DNA from: Novosphingobium sp.
GTDB taxonomy: Bacteria; Pseudomonadota; Alphaproteobacteria; Sphingomonadales; Sphingomonadaceae
Direction: 5' to 3'
Assembly: GCF_020852455.1 (NCBI RefSeq)
Contig: NZ_JADZAT010000028.1
Location: 124,001-188,000 of the forward strand
Length of the DNA: 64,000 bases
The notes below the pieces were generated by a model that was not told the origin of the DNA, made no database searches, and worked only from the letters and a program-made list of their open reading frames with translations. Shown in pieces: positions 34,838-44,271 of the stretch. Positions within the stretch are counted from its first letter, which is position 1, and each line of letters opens with the position of its first letter. The position numbers and the translations under genes are program-made.

Positions 34838-36247
34838 ATGAACGAAATTTCCGTCAGCAGCGCCGATCGAGCCGCTGAAGCCGCGCCCGCGCAGGGCGAA
34901 GCGTTCGTCCCGGCCCAGCCGCTCGAACGGCGGCGGCTTCAGGCCTATCTGACCCAGATGCTGGGCGACATCCTGGCGATTTTTGCCGGTTTCGGGCTTT
35001 CGGGCTATCTCTATCTTGGTCGCCATGGGCTGGAACAGGCGGGCCTGCTGGCGCAATTGCTGCTGCCGGTATTTCTGACGGTTGCATTATACAACGGGGC
35101 CTATTCGCTTTCGACTTTGCGGTCGGCCCGAACCGGGACCTTGCGGGCGCTGGGCGCATTGGCGATCTCGGCTACCGCAGTGGTGTTCATCACCTTCTAC
35201 ACCAAATCCAGCGCGGAATTCTCGCGCGTGTTGTTCACCGCCGGCGTGATGATGGCCGGCCTCGCCTTGATCTGGACCCGCCTGCAATTGCGCGCTTTCG
35301 TACGTTGGCGGTGTGGCGACAGGCTGATCAACGAACTGCTGATCGACGATGGCGGCCCGGCGGTTGATCTGCCGGGCGTGCCGTGCATCGATGCTCGGGC
35401 GATGGCGCTGGTTCCCGCCCTGGACAATCCGGCCGAACTTAACCGGATTGGTGCCGTACTGCATGCGATCGATCGGGTGGTGGTAACCTGCCCGCCCGAA
35501 CGTCGCGCGGCCTGGGCGCGACTTCTGAAAGGCGCAAGCATCGATGGTGAAGTGATCGATCCCACGGTGGCCGAACTGGGCGCGCATGGCGCGCGCGCGG
35601 TTGGCGGTCAGGGTTTCCTGCGGGTATCAATTGGCCCGCTGGGGCTGCGCGCGCGGGCAGCCAAGCGGTTGTTCGACCTGACCCTGGCAGGTGGCGGCCT
35701 GCTGGTGCTGTCACCTCTGCTGCTGATCGTCGCGATCGCAATTCTGGTGGAGGATGGCAGTCCGATCCTGTTCCTCCAGCGCCGCGTCGGGCGCAGCAAC
35801 CGGTTCTTCAACATGTACAAGTTCCGCTCGATGCGCGCGGCCCACAGCGACGGCCTGGGCGAACAATCGACAAGCCGCGATGATGATCGAGTCACCCGGG
35901 TCGGACGGTTCATCCGGCGCACCAGCATTGATGAGCTGCCCCAGCTGATCAACGTTCTGAAGGGCGAGATGTCGATGGTTGGCCCGCGTCCCCATGCTCT
36001 GGGCTCGCAAGCCGGCGAGAAGCTGTTCTGGGAAGTTGACGACCGCTATTGGGAACGCCACGCACTCAAGCCCGGACTGACCGGGTTGGCGCAGATCCGC
36101 GGCCTGCGCGGTGCGACCGAGCGTGAAGAAGACCTTGCAGAGCGCCTGGAATCGGATCTCGAGTATCTCGATGGCTGGTCATTATGGCGGGACTTGCGAA
36201 TCGTGCTTGGGACGATCCGGGTACTGGCCCATGATCGGGCGTTCTAG
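34838..36247 (+). CDS. Exopolysaccharide-initiating sugar transferase (polyprenyl-phosphate glycosyl-1-phosphate transferase)
   Basis: 469 residues; loads the first sugar-1-phosphate on undecaprenyl phosphate. N-terminal four to five TM helices and a nucleotide-binding-like soluble loop, then the bacterial sugar transferase domain (about 270-469): KRLFDLTLAGGGLLVLSPLL, YKFRSMR, TSIDELPQLINVLKGEMSMV, GPRPHA, ERHALKPGLTGLAQ. Start ATG 34838; TTG 34829 is three codons earlier. It opens the exopolysaccharide cluster, like GelB/SpsB or GumD. The sugar (glucose or galactose) is not readable. Confidence 0.92.
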   Translation: MNEISVSSADRAAEAAPAQGEAFVPAQPLERRRLQAYLTQMLGDILAIFAGFGLSGYLYLGRHGLEQAGLLAQLLLPVFLTVALYNGAYSLSTLRSARTGTLRALGALAISATAVVFITFYTKSSAEFSRVLFTAGVMMAGLALIWTRLQLRAFVRWRCGDRLINELLIDDGGPAVDLPGVPCIDARAMALVPALDNPAELNRIGAVLHAIDRVVVTCPPERRAAWARLLKGASIDGEVIDPTVAELGAHGARAVGGQGFLRVSIGPLGLRARAAKRLFDLTLAGGGLLVLSPLLLIVAIAILVEDGSPILFLQRRVGRSNRFFNMYKFRSMRAAHSDGLGEQSTSRDDDRVTRVGRFIRRTSIDELPQLINVLKGEMSMVGPRPHALGSQAGEKLFWEVDDRYWERHALKPGLTGLAQIRGLRGATEREEDLAERLESDLEYLDGWSLWRDLRIVLGTIRVLAHDRAF

Positions 36248-36415
36248 CCAGAACTGGCTAAGGCATTGTTTTTTCAACTTTTGATCGCCTGTTCACGTGA
36301 GGTTTATCTTTGTAGCAAGCCCCTGAAATCGTATGTTTTTGAGACGAAACGAGGTGGACTTGGTAATAAGTGCTGTGTTATAAGCCTCTGCAAATATCCC
36401 TAGGAGTATTCCGTA

Positions 36416-36862
36416 GTGACTTCGCAGTTCCTTGCTGCTGCAGCTTCTGTAGCCCTGGTCGGTGCCGGTTTTGCCGGTGTCGGCACTCGCTCGATCGAAG
36501 CCATGCCTGCTCTGCAGTCCTCTTTCGCCGATGGTGCGGACGGCGGCGCGGAAAATCGCTGCCGGGTCGATGTGATCCGCACGGGGACACCCGGCGTTGC
36601 CGATATTGCCCGCCAGGTGCTCGACAACGGCAAGTGCGTCTGCATCGTAACGACCGGCGCTGCCAGCAACAACGGTTCGGCCGAAGACGTCGTCACCGCC
36701 CTGCTGCGTGATCGGACCTGCGAAAGCGCACCGCTGATTGGCAAGGCTGTTGCTGAAACCGCGACCGCTGGTGGCGGGTCGGGCTATGTGGTCCCGCTGC
36801 TGCTGGGCGTCGTTGGCGCTGCCGGCCTTGGGGTTGCCCTGGGCGGTTCCAGCCACGGCTGA
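36416..36862 (+). CDS. Small secreted/membrane protein of the exopolysaccharide cluster, unknown
   Basis: 148 residues from GTG 36416 with AGGAG 9 bases upstream. N-terminal hydrophobic signal, a middle part with four Cys (NRCRVDV, GKCVCIV, DRTCESA) that could form disulfides, and a C-terminal Gly/Ala-rich TM (GYVVPLLLGVVGAAGLGVAL). Not recognised as any known family. Lying between the initiating transferase and the polymerase, it probably has an envelope role in polymer assembly. Confidence 0.6.
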   Translation: MTSQFLAAAASVALVGAGFAGVGTRSIEAMPALQSSFADGADGGAENRCRVDVIRTGTPGVADIARQVLDNGKCVCIVTTGAASNNGSAEDVVTALLRDRTCESAPLIGKAVAETATAGGGSGYVVPLLLGVVGAAGLGVALGGSSHG

Positions 36863-36971
36863 ACTCTGGCCGTTCCTGGCCATCAATTCCGATTGCCTGA
36901 AAGTTCGCTGGGCGGATAAGGTCTGACCGAATCCGCCGGCCGGATTCGCATATCCATCGCTTGGGGATTTA

Positions 36972-36982
36972 GGGGGGGGGGG
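36972..36982. repeat. Homopolymer tract of 11 G upstream of the polymerase gene
   Basis: Eleven consecutive G end 42 bp before the polymerase start codon. Such tracts mutate by slippage and often phase-vary promoters or leaders. The tract could also be an assembly length error. Confidence 0.6.
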
Positions 36983-37024
36983 ATCCTGCCAGGTCGTTCG
37001 AACCATTCGAGCTTGCTCGACACG

Positions 37025-38368
37025 ATGCGGGCCAATGGTTGGCTGGCGGCAGCGCTGCTTGGCGCGGCGCTGGTGCTGGGTGGTGGCGGCTCGCCCGCGC
37101 CGCTGCCCGAACTGATTCTCAGCCTGCTGGCCGCGCTGGCTGCCCTGGCCTGGTTGACCTTGCCAGGCAGCCGTAACGACTGGCAGCGTGTCCCCAAAGG
37201 CGCCTGGTGGATCGCCGGTTTGATCGTGGCCCTGCCCCTGGTGCAACTTGTCCCGCTGCCGCCATTCGTCTGGCAAGCGCTGCCCGGTCGCGAGGTGCAG
37301 CGCGAAGCATTGGCGCTGATCGATCTTGACGAGACCTGGCGGCCGCTGGCGCTCGCCCCGCAGCGGACGCTGGCCGCGCTGCTCTCGCTGCTGCCGCCGT
37401 TGCTGCTGCTGGTGATGACTGCCTGTCTGCCCAGCGCTTACCGCATGCGCCTGGTCATGGTCACGCTGACGGTAGCTTTGGTCGCACTGCTGCTGGGCGC
37501 GTTACAGCTGACCGCCGGCGAGACCAGCCCCGTCCATCTGTACGACGAAACCCGCCCGGTGATCACCGGGTTTCAGGCCAACCGCAATTCGACCGCCGAC
37601 TTCCTGCTGGTCGCCATGCTCGCCGTACCGCTGCTGGTGCGCCGTCTGGTTGCGCGGCACATGATCCCGAACCGGGCCGTGATCGTGCTGTGCCTGGCCG
37701 GCGGCGGGCTGGCACTGTTCGCACTGGGGGTGGTGCTGACCGCCTCGCGCACCGGGATGGCACTGCTGCCGATACCCTTGGCGGTCAGCCTGTGGCTGCT
37801 GCGTGACTGGCTGGCCTGGACCCGGCGTCACCTGCTGCTAGCGCTGGCCGCCGTGGCCGCGTCCGCAGTCCTGGGCCTGGTGCTGGTGCGCAGCAATCCA
37901 ACCCTGATGGCGGTGGCCGAGCGATTCGACTTCACCAACGAATTGCGCCCGCAATTGTGGCGCGATGCCGCCTTCGTAGCGCGCAAGTACTTCCCCTTCG
38001 GGGTCGGTATGGGCGATTTCACCCCCGCGCTGATCGCCGACGAGCAACTGGAAGCGGTGCGTCCGTTCCTGCCCAACCGGGCGCACAACGACTATCTCGA
38101 GCTGCTGATCGAAGCAGGAATCGCCGGAATCGCGGTGTTGGGGGCCTGCAGCTGGATCGTGCTGCGCGCGGCAAGGCAGGCGCTGCGTGATCCGGCCCGC
38201 ATTGGCGAGGGGTTGGCGTGGTTCGCGATCTCCGGACTGGCCGTTTTCGCGCTCCATTCGATGGTTGATTATCCCTTACGATCCATGGCAATGGCCTGCC
38301 TTGGCGCGGTCTGCGCAGGACTGCTGATGGCGCCGCGCGTCGCACCCGATCCAGGAGAAGTCGAATAA
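37025..38368 (+). CDS. Wzy-like polysaccharide polymerase / O-antigen ligase family
   Basis: 447-residue inner-membrane protein with about 11 TM helices and a large periplasmic loop. The Wzy_C motif is visible in FPFGVGMGDFTPALIADEQL followed by NRAHNDYLELLIEAGIAG. It polymerises undecaprenyl-linked repeat units. ATG 37025 is chosen over TTG 37013. It overlaps the export-lipoprotein gene by one base (TAATG). Ligase versus polymerase cannot be told from sequence; the neighbouring Wza and Wzc favour polymerase. Confidence 0.87.
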   Translation: MRANGWLAAALLGAALVLGGGGSPAPLPELILSLLAALAALAWLTLPGSRNDWQRVPKGAWWIAGLIVALPLVQLVPLPPFVWQALPGREVQREALALIDLDETWRPLALAPQRTLAALLSLLPPLLLLVMTACLPSAYRMRLVMVTLTVALVALLLGALQLTAGETSPVHLYDETRPVITGFQANRNSTADFLLVAMLAVPLLVRRLVARHMIPNRAVIVLCLAGGGLALFALGVVLTASRTGMALLPIPLAVSLWLLRDWLAWTRRHLLLALAAVAASAVLGLVLVRSNPTLMAVAERFDFTNELRPQLWRDAAFVARKYFPFGVGMGDFTPALIADEQLEAVRPFLPNRAHNDYLELLIEAGIAGIAVLGACSWIVLRAARQALRDPARIGEGLAWFAISGLAVFALHSMVDYPLRSMAMACLGAVCAGLLMAPRVAPDPGEVE

Positions 38369-39066
38369 TGGTCAAGCCTCGGCATGCGAGCCTTGTTGCT
38401 GCTGCAGTCGTGGCCCTCGCGCTGGGGGGCTGCGCCGAAAAGGCCGCCGATTCACTGCCTGCCGGACCGGCGGCCTATGCGGTGTTTCCCAATTCTGAAG
38501 CCTGGCCCGATGAAGACACCCTGCGGGCCGGCGATCACCTTTCGATCCGCGTGCTGGGCGAACCGGAACTGACCTCGGACGCCTATGTGGTGGATTCGAG
38601 CGGCAACATCCAGGTTCCGCTGGCCGGACAGGTTCCCGCAGCCGGGCGTAACGCGGCCCAGCTGCGCGACGATCTGGTCCAGCGACTGGGCGCGCGCTTC
38701 ATTCGCGACCCGCAGGTGGCAGTGATCGTGACCGAGCGTCGCCGCACCACCTTCACCGTCGAAGGCGATGTGCGCGAACCCGGCGTGTTCGAAGCCCTGC
38801 CCAACACCACGCTGCTGACCGCGATCGCTCAGGCCAAGAGCCCGACCGATACCGCGCGGCTTGACGAAGTGATGATCTTCCGCGTGGTCAACGACCAGCG
38901 GATGGGCGCCCGCTTCAATCTTGACGATATTCGCAAGGGCCGCGCCGCCGATCCGCAGCTGCTGGCCGGCGATACCGTGGTGGTCGGTCGGTCGAGCCTG
39001 AAATCGGCTTGGAAGCAATTCCTCCAGGCCGCGCCGGCCTTCAATCTGTTCTACATTTTCCGGTAA
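38368..39066 (+). CDS. Wza/GumB-type polysaccharide export lipoprotein
   Basis: 232 residues. Lipobox ALGGC|AEK, then the Poly_export domain (LRAGDHLSIRVLGEPELTSD, GNIQVPLAGQVPAAGRNAA) and one SLBB domain (FTVEGDVREPGVFEALPN). It forms the outer-membrane export channel. It is shorter than E. coli Wza and lacks the C-terminal amphipathic helix, like GumB, so another porin or a GumB-type arrangement is expected. Next gene is its kinase partner. Confidence 0.92.
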   Translation: MVKPRHASLVAAAVVALALGGCAEKAADSLPAGPAAYAVFPNSEAWPDEDTLRAGDHLSIRVLGEPELTSDAYVVDSSGNIQVPLAGQVPAAGRNAAQLRDDLVQRLGARFIRDPQVAVIVTERRRTTFTVEGDVREPGVFEALPNTTLLTAIAQAKSPTDTARLDEVMIFRVVNDQRMGARFNLDDIRKGRAADPQLLAGDTVVVGRSSLKSAWKQFLQAAPAFNLFYIFR

Positions 39067-39091
39067 AGCCGCGGATCCAAGGAAAGCCATC

Positions 39092-41317
39092 TTGTCCAGC
39101 AATCTTCCCGCAGTCGATCCGCATCATTTCGGCCACGCGCATCTCGACGCGGCCGACGAGGTCGAGCACTTCGGCACAACCCGGTCTGCCTTCGACTTCC
39201 GCTATGTGGCGGCCGCAATCCGCGCCAACATGTGGCTGATCGCGGCGATCGTAGCAGCGGCCCTGGCGATCGCGCTGGTCACCACCATGCTCCAGACCAA
39301 GCGCTATGCCGCCAGTTCAACGATCCAAATCAATGATACCAGCGGACGCATCCTGAGCTCGAAGGACGATGCCGGCCAGGATCCGGAAACGGCGACCTAT
39401 GATATCGACCGCTTCCTCAAGACCCAGACCGATATCATCCAGAGCCGCGGGCTGGCCTTGCGCGTTGCGCAAAAGCTGAACCTGATCGGCAATCCGGATC
39501 TCTATGCCGCGCAGGGTCTGCCGGCCCCACCGGCAGGCGCATCGCCCGAAGCGCTGCGCGATCACGCGGTCGGGCTGCTGGCCGGCAACCTGACCGTCAA
39601 GCTGCCGCGCGATTCGCGCATCGTCACGCTGCGTTATGAGTCGAACGATCCAAGCTTTTCTGCGCGGATCGCCAACGGCTATGCCGCCGAATTCATCCAG
39701 GCCAACCTGCAACGCAAGTTCGACAGTTCGGCCTATGCCCGCAACTTCCTGGGCGAACAGCTGGCCGAAGCCAAGATCAAGCTTGAGGCATCTGAACGTG
39801 CGGTCAATTCCTATGCCCGCGAGGCTGGAATCATCCGCACCGGCAACGGCGAGATTGACAGCACCGGCGGCAAGACGTCGGTCGATCGCGGCACTTCGGT
39901 CACCACCTCCAGCCTGTCGCAGCTCAACACCGCCGCGAATGAAGCAACCGCCCGCCGGATCGAGGCCGAAGGCCGGTGGCGCGCGGTTTCCAGTGGACCG
40001 CTGCTCAGCTCGACGATGGTCCTCCAGAACCCTACGATCGTCACCCTCCTGTCCGACAAGGCCCGGGTCGAAGCGGACCTCAATCAGGATCGTGCCCGGC
40101 ACCTTGCCGACTATCCTTCGATCAAGGCCCGCGAAGCCCAGCTGTCCTCGATCAACCAGCAGCTGAACCAGGTGGCCAATTCGGTGCGCAATTCGGTGCG
40201 CAACGAATATCAGTCTGCGCTGGGCACCGAACGCGCGCTGCAGGCACAGGTCAACCGCCTGAAGGGCGAGACCATGGCCGAACAGGATCGATCGGTGCAG
40301 TACAATCTGCTGGCCCGCGAAGCTGATACCAACCGCCAGCTCTACGAAGGTCTGCTCGAACGCTACAAGACGCTGAACGCGATCGCGGGCGTCAGCCTGT
40401 CGAACATCTCGATCATCGACAACGCCGAAGTGCCCAAGGGCCCGTCCTCGCCCAATCTGTTCAAGAACCTGCTGGTCGGCCTGATCATCGGTCTGGGCCT
40501 GGCTGCAATGGTGGTGTTCTTCAAGGACCAGTTCGACGACGCGATCCGCGTGCCCGAGGATATCGAGGCCAAGCTGACCCTGCCGCTGCTGGGCGTGGTC
40601 CCGCAAAGCCAGAGTGGCGAGCCGCAGGATGCCCTGCTCGATCCCAAGTCGCCGATTTCGGAAGCCTACAACTCGCTGCGCGGGTCGCTGCTCTATTCGA
40701 CGCCGGATGGACTGCCGCAGATCATGCTGGTTACCAGCGCGCAGGCATCGGAAGGCAAGACCACCAGCAGCCACGCGATCGCTTCGGGTTTTGCCCGGAT
40801 GGGCAAGCGGGTGCTGCTGGTCGATGCCGACTTGCGTCGTCCTTCGCTGCACAAGCGGCTTGAGCTGTCGAACGACAAGGGTCTTTCGACCCTGCTGACC
40901 TCGCACGATCCGCTGGCCGGAGTGGTGCTGAAATCGAACCAGGATTACCTGAGCCTGCTGGTGGCCGGCCCGATCCCGCCCAGCCCGACCGAGCTGCTGT
41001 CAACCGCACGGATCGAGGAGATCCTGCAGGAAGCCGCCAGCCAGTTCGATATCGTGGTGGTCGATAGCCCGCCAATCCTGGGCCTGGCCGATGCGCCGCT
41101 GATGGCCGCGCTGGTTGACGGGGTGGTCTTCGTGGTTGAGGCTGATCGCAGCCGCCGCGGCTCGCTCAAGGCCGCGCTGCGCCGCTTGCGCGCCATGCGT
41201 CCGATCCTGCTGGGCGCGGTGCTGACCAAATTCGATCCGCTCAAGGCCGGCAACCGCTATTCCGAATACTACGGCTACGATTACTACCAGTACGAAAGCG
41301 AAGCGGAGAAGCGCTGA
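39092..41317 (+). CDS. Wzc/GumC-type co-polymerase with BY-kinase domain
   Basis: 741 residues. N-terminal Wzz domain with TM1 (about 47-68), long periplasmic coiled-coil region (about 180-440), TM2 (NLLVGLIIGLGLAAMVVFF), then the cytoplasmic tyrosine-kinase domain: Walker A SAQASEGKTTSS near 549-557, Walker A' VLLVDADLRRP, Walker B VVVDSPP. The C-terminal tail YSEYYGYDYYQYE is the phosphorylated tyrosine cluster. It controls chain length and export with the Wza-like protein. The start is TTG 39092. Confidence 0.93.
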   Translation: MSSNLPAVDPHHFGHAHLDAADEVEHFGTTRSAFDFRYVAAAIRANMWLIAAIVAAALAIALVTTMLQTKRYAASSTIQINDTSGRILSSKDDAGQDPETATYDIDRFLKTQTDIIQSRGLALRVAQKLNLIGNPDLYAAQGLPAPPAGASPEALRDHAVGLLAGNLTVKLPRDSRIVTLRYESNDPSFSARIANGYAAEFIQANLQRKFDSSAYARNFLGEQLAEAKIKLEASERAVNSYAREAGIIRTGNGEIDSTGGKTSVDRGTSVTTSSLSQLNTAANEATARRIEAEGRWRAVSSGPLLSSTMVLQNPTIVTLLSDKARVEADLNQDRARHLADYPSIKAREAQLSSINQQLNQVANSVRNSVRNEYQSALGTERALQAQVNRLKGETMAEQDRSVQYNLLAREADTNRQLYEGLLERYKTLNAIAGVSLSNISIIDNAEVPKGPSSPNLFKNLLVGLIIGLGLAAMVVFFKDQFDDAIRVPEDIEAKLTLPLLGVVPQSQSGEPQDALLDPKSPISEAYNSLRGSLLYSTPDGLPQIMLVTSAQASEGKTTSSHAIASGFARMGKRVLLVDADLRRPSLHKRLELSNDKGLSTLLTSHDPLAGVVLKSNQDYLSLLVAGPIPPSPTELLSTARIEEILQEAASQFDIVVVDSPPILGLADAPLMAALVDGVVFVVEADRSRRGSLKAALRRLRAMRPILLGAVLTKFDPLKAGNRYSEYYGYDYYQYESEAEKR

Positions 41318-41318
41318 C

Positions 41319-42488
41319 ATGGCACGGCGGATCGCCCTGGCTCTTGGTTGCCTTGGCTATGCCGCACTGGCGCTGGGCAGCGGACTAGATCGGATCAGCG
41401 CCCAGCAGCCAGCCCTGGCCTCCAGGGTGCCGGCGCTGTTTGCATCCGAAGCGCTGCGGGTTCGGGGCGGCCAGGCGCTGACCGCCGGCGATGCCAAGGC
41501 AGCGCTTGCGCTGGGCAAGGCAGCGATCGCTGACAGCCCGACCGACCCGCAAAGCGCAGCCATGCTGGGTGCTGGACGGCTCGCCAGCGGCGAACGCGGC
41601 GGCGCCGACCTGGCCTTTCGCGTTGCCGGCAAGCTTGGCTGGCGCGTGCCGATAACGCAAAGCTACTGGATGGCGCGCGCGCTGGAGGCGAACGATTATC
41701 GCATCGCGGCGATGCGGCTGGATGCCTTGCTGCGCCAGCAGCCTGATCTGCACCGCCAGCGGTCCCTGCTGGATCCGATGGAGCGTAACCCGGCCGGGCG
41801 CACGGCCCTGGTCGAACGCATGGCCGCTGCCCCGGTCTGGCTGGATGCCTATGCCGGAGACGTAGCCAGTTTGCCCGTCGATGCCATGTTGCAGCGCGTA
41901 CCCGTGCTGATCGAAGCGGCTGACCGGCGGCTGGTCTTGGGCTGTAGTGCGATTGCACCGGGGGCGAACCGGCTGGCGGTGCTGGGCCAGTTCAGCGAGG
42001 GTGCGGCCCTGTGGCGGGCCCATTGCCCGGTTGCCGGCCAGGGTTTGGTGGGCGACGGGCAGTTCATGCTGGCAACGCTGGGTGAAAGGCCCAGCGCCTT
42101 TGCCTGGGAACTGCAAGGCAACAACGAACTGGCGCTGGGATTCGAAGTGTCGCCCAGCGGTCCGGGCAAACGCCTGACAGTTCATGGCACCCCCGCGCGG
42201 ACCCGACTGGTGGCAACCCAGTTGCTGACGCTGGCGCCGGGCCGCTATCTGCTGAGCTGGCGGTCGGGCAACAGCCAGGATTTGCCGAGTGATGCGGTGG
42301 TCGCCAGCCTGACGTGTCGCGGTATCGAACCGGTCTGGCTAACCCCCACACTCGATCGCGGAACCGGCCTGTGGCAGGCGGAGGCAAACGTCGCAGCCGG
42401 GTGTGGTGCGCAGATCCTGGGATTTGGAGTGACCCCGGCAGCGGGCGAGGTTTGGCTTGAAGGCGTCGAACTCAAGCTGCAGCGCTGA
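41319..42488 (+). CDS. Periplasmic TPR-like protein of the exopolysaccharide cluster
   Basis: 389 residues, function unrecognised. N-terminal signal/TM (RIALALGCLGYAALALGSG), then Ala-rich helical repeats (GDAKAALALGKAAIADSPTD, GERGGADLAFRVAGKLG) like TPRs, and a C-terminal beta-rich domain (FAWELQGNNELALGFEVSPS, LEGVELKL) resembling a carbohydrate-binding sandwich. It starts one base after the kinase stop, so it is co-transcribed. A scaffold role in polymer export or length control is inferred. Confidence 0.6.
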   Translation: MARRIALALGCLGYAALALGSGLDRISAQQPALASRVPALFASEALRVRGGQALTAGDAKAALALGKAAIADSPTDPQSAAMLGAGRLASGERGGADLAFRVAGKLGWRVPITQSYWMARALEANDYRIAAMRLDALLRQQPDLHRQRSLLDPMERNPAGRTALVERMAAAPVWLDAYAGDVASLPVDAMLQRVPVLIEAADRRLVLGCSAIAPGANRLAVLGQFSEGAALWRAHCPVAGQGLVGDGQFMLATLGERPSAFAWELQGNNELALGFEVSPSGPGKRLTVHGTPARTRLVATQLLTLAPGRYLLSWRSGNSQDLPSDAVVASLTCRGIEPVWLTPTLDRGTGLWQAEANVAAGCGAQILGFGVTPAAGEVWLEGVELKLQR

Positions 42489-43044
42489 GCTGGCGATCCT
42501 TCACATATTGCGCTGGATTGCCGGCATAGACTGAATCCGCGCGCGCATCGTCGAACAGCGCCCCACGCGCGCCCAGCACCGCGCGATCGTGCATGGTCAC
42601 CCCGGGGCCGACAAAGGCTTCAGCCGCAACCCAGCATTGCTCGCCAATCGTCACCGGACGCAGCACCAACTGAAACAGCGGATCGCGCACATCATGCGTG
42701 CTGGCGCAGATATGTGCGCGCTGTGAAATCACGCTGCGCGCGCCGATCGCAATCCGGCCCTGGTTGTAGAGCCTGACTCCGGGCCCGATCAGCGCCTGGT
42801 CGCCCAGCTCAAGGTTGGCCGGCAACCAGATCGAAACACTGGCATGAACCCGCGCACCCCGCCCGACCTTCGCCCCAAAGGCCCTGAGCACAAGCCGCCG
42901 CCAGGAATGGAACGGCGGCGGGGTAAAGCGGCACAACATCAGCCACGCCGCCATCCACACCACCCGGGCCAGCCGGTTGCCCAGCGAAAAGCTGGCACCG
43001 CCCTCCAGCGGGCGGCTTTTGCGGGCATCAAGCGGTGCGGTCAT
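42472..43044 (-). CDS. WcaF-like hexapeptide-repeat acyltransferase
   Basis: 190 residues with left-handed beta-helix repeats (VGRGARVHASVSIWLPANLE, LGDQALIGPGVRLYNQGRIA, IGEQCWVAAEAFVGPGVTMH). The catalytic His is in ASTHDVRD. It probably acetylates or otherwise acylates the exopolysaccharide sugars. ATG 43044 overlaps the glycosyltransferase stop by ATGA; the in-frame extension to 43161 would be inside that gene. The 3' end overlaps the opposing periplasmic-protein gene by 17 bp. Confidence 0.88.
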   Translation of the reverse strand: MTAPLDARKSRPLEGGASFSLGNRLARVVWMAAWLMLCRFTPPPFHSWRRLVLRAFGAKVGRGARVHASVSIWLPANLELGDQALIGPGVRLYNQGRIAIGARSVISQRAHICASTHDVRDPLFQLVLRPVTIGEQCWVAAEAFVGPGVTMHDRAVLGARGALFDDARADSVYAGNPAQYVKDRQLSAAA

Positions 43045-44177
43045 TGTCCCCTCCCCAGGTCGATTGCGCGCAGGTATGCCGTGCTCCATTTCGCAGCAAT
43101 CGCTTCCGCAGAGAAGGACCCCCGGGCCAGTTCCCGCGCTGCCGTGGCCATGGCCGCCCATTCGCGTTCATCCATGGCCAGCGCGCGCTGCAGCGCCGGA
43201 GCGATCGTTTCCGCCAGATAGCCGCATTCGACCGCCGCGCCTGCGGCCAGCCCTTCGGGCAGGTTGCATTCGGCCGTCAGCACCGCCGGGGCGCCGGCGG
43301 CCCAGCCTTCAAGCACGGCCATCGGCAAACCTTCGCTGTGCGATGGCAAGACGGTAAAGCGTGCGCCATCAAGCAGCGCCTGTTTGGCCGCGCCATAGAC
43401 CGGGCCAACGAATTCGACCGATGGCCCCGCCGCGCTGACGCTTCGCTTGAGATCGGCGACATCGGCATCCTCGCCCCAGCCCGCCAGAGTCAGCCGGGCA
43501 GCACCGGGCCGCTCGATCTGGCGCCACGCCTCGACCAGTGCCAGCAGGTTCTTCTTGGGATGGATGCGGCCGATATAGACCAGGTGCGGCGGACGGATTG
43601 CAGGGGACGCACTGCTGACCGCAGGTCCGGCATTGGCGATCACCACGCTGTCGGCGCGCCCGGTCTCATCCGTGATATCCCGCGCCTCGCGGTCGGTCAG
43701 CGCGTGAAGGAAGCTGGCCCGCCGCCAACTGGTGCGTTCATAGCCGGCCCGGGCCAGCGCCTTCTTCCACCGGCCCCGGGCGGTGATCCAGGGATCGAGC
43801 ATCCCGTGCGGCGAAATCACATAGCCACTCCCGGTCTGCCCAGCCCAGCGGCTGGCCGCCAGCGAAGGGTACATCCAGATCCCGTGCAAGTGCAGACAAT
43901 CGAGCTGCGCGGCCAGCAGTGCCGGCAACAGGCCCGGGGCATAGCCGATCTGGCCCGGGCCGGTGACCGGGAAGACCCGAACCGGAACCTCGCCAAAGCG
44001 GCCTGCATCTTCGGCGCTGTGGGCATCTTCCAGCGCGAACACCATGGCTTCGCCGCCCTGGGCCTTGATCAGCCGGGCCTGCGCCAAGACGGCTTCGAAC
44101 ACCCCGCCGCCCAGGCGCGAGGCCCAGGCCGAAACCAGTCCGATCCGCCGACCGGCAAGCGGCGCATCGCTATCCAT
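43041..44177 (-). CDS. GT4-family glycosyltransferase
   Basis: 378 residues, GT-B fold. N-terminal Rossmann with WASRLGGGVFEAVLAQARLI, and the C-terminal nucleotide-sugar domain with PHLVYIGRIHPKKNLLALVE, FTVLPSHSEGLPMAVLEGWA (the E-x7-E region) and PAVLTAECNLPEG. It transfers a sugar to the lipid-linked exopolysaccharide intermediate. It is the first gene of a two-gene unit with the acyltransferase, and convergent to the wzc-side genes. Confidence 0.9.
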   Translation of the reverse strand: MDSDAPLAGRRIGLVSAWASRLGGGVFEAVLAQARLIKAQGGEAMVFALEDAHSAEDAGRFGEVPVRVFPVTGPGQIGYAPGLLPALLAAQLDCLHLHGIWMYPSLAASRWAGQTGSGYVISPHGMLDPWITARGRWKKALARAGYERTSWRRASFLHALTDREARDITDETGRADSVVIANAGPAVSSASPAIRPPHLVYIGRIHPKKNLLALVEAWRQIERPGAARLTLAGWGEDADVADLKRSVSAAGPSVEFVGPVYGAAKQALLDGARFTVLPSHSEGLPMAVLEGWAAGAPAVLTAECNLPEGLAAGAAVECGYLAETIAPALQRALAMDEREWAAMATAARELARGSFSAEAIAAKWSTAYLRAIDLGRGQ

Positions 44178-44271
44178 GGCAGAGCTGAAATCTCATCGGA
44201 CTGTGCCCTACACAGCCCCGCCACGAAGGTCCATTGGCTGCGCGGGCTTGCTGCGCTAAGGGCCTCAAATC

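Noticed and set aside
39317..40906. 529-codon frame antisense to the Wzc-like gene
   Set aside because: A shadow of a well-conserved BY-kinase gene.
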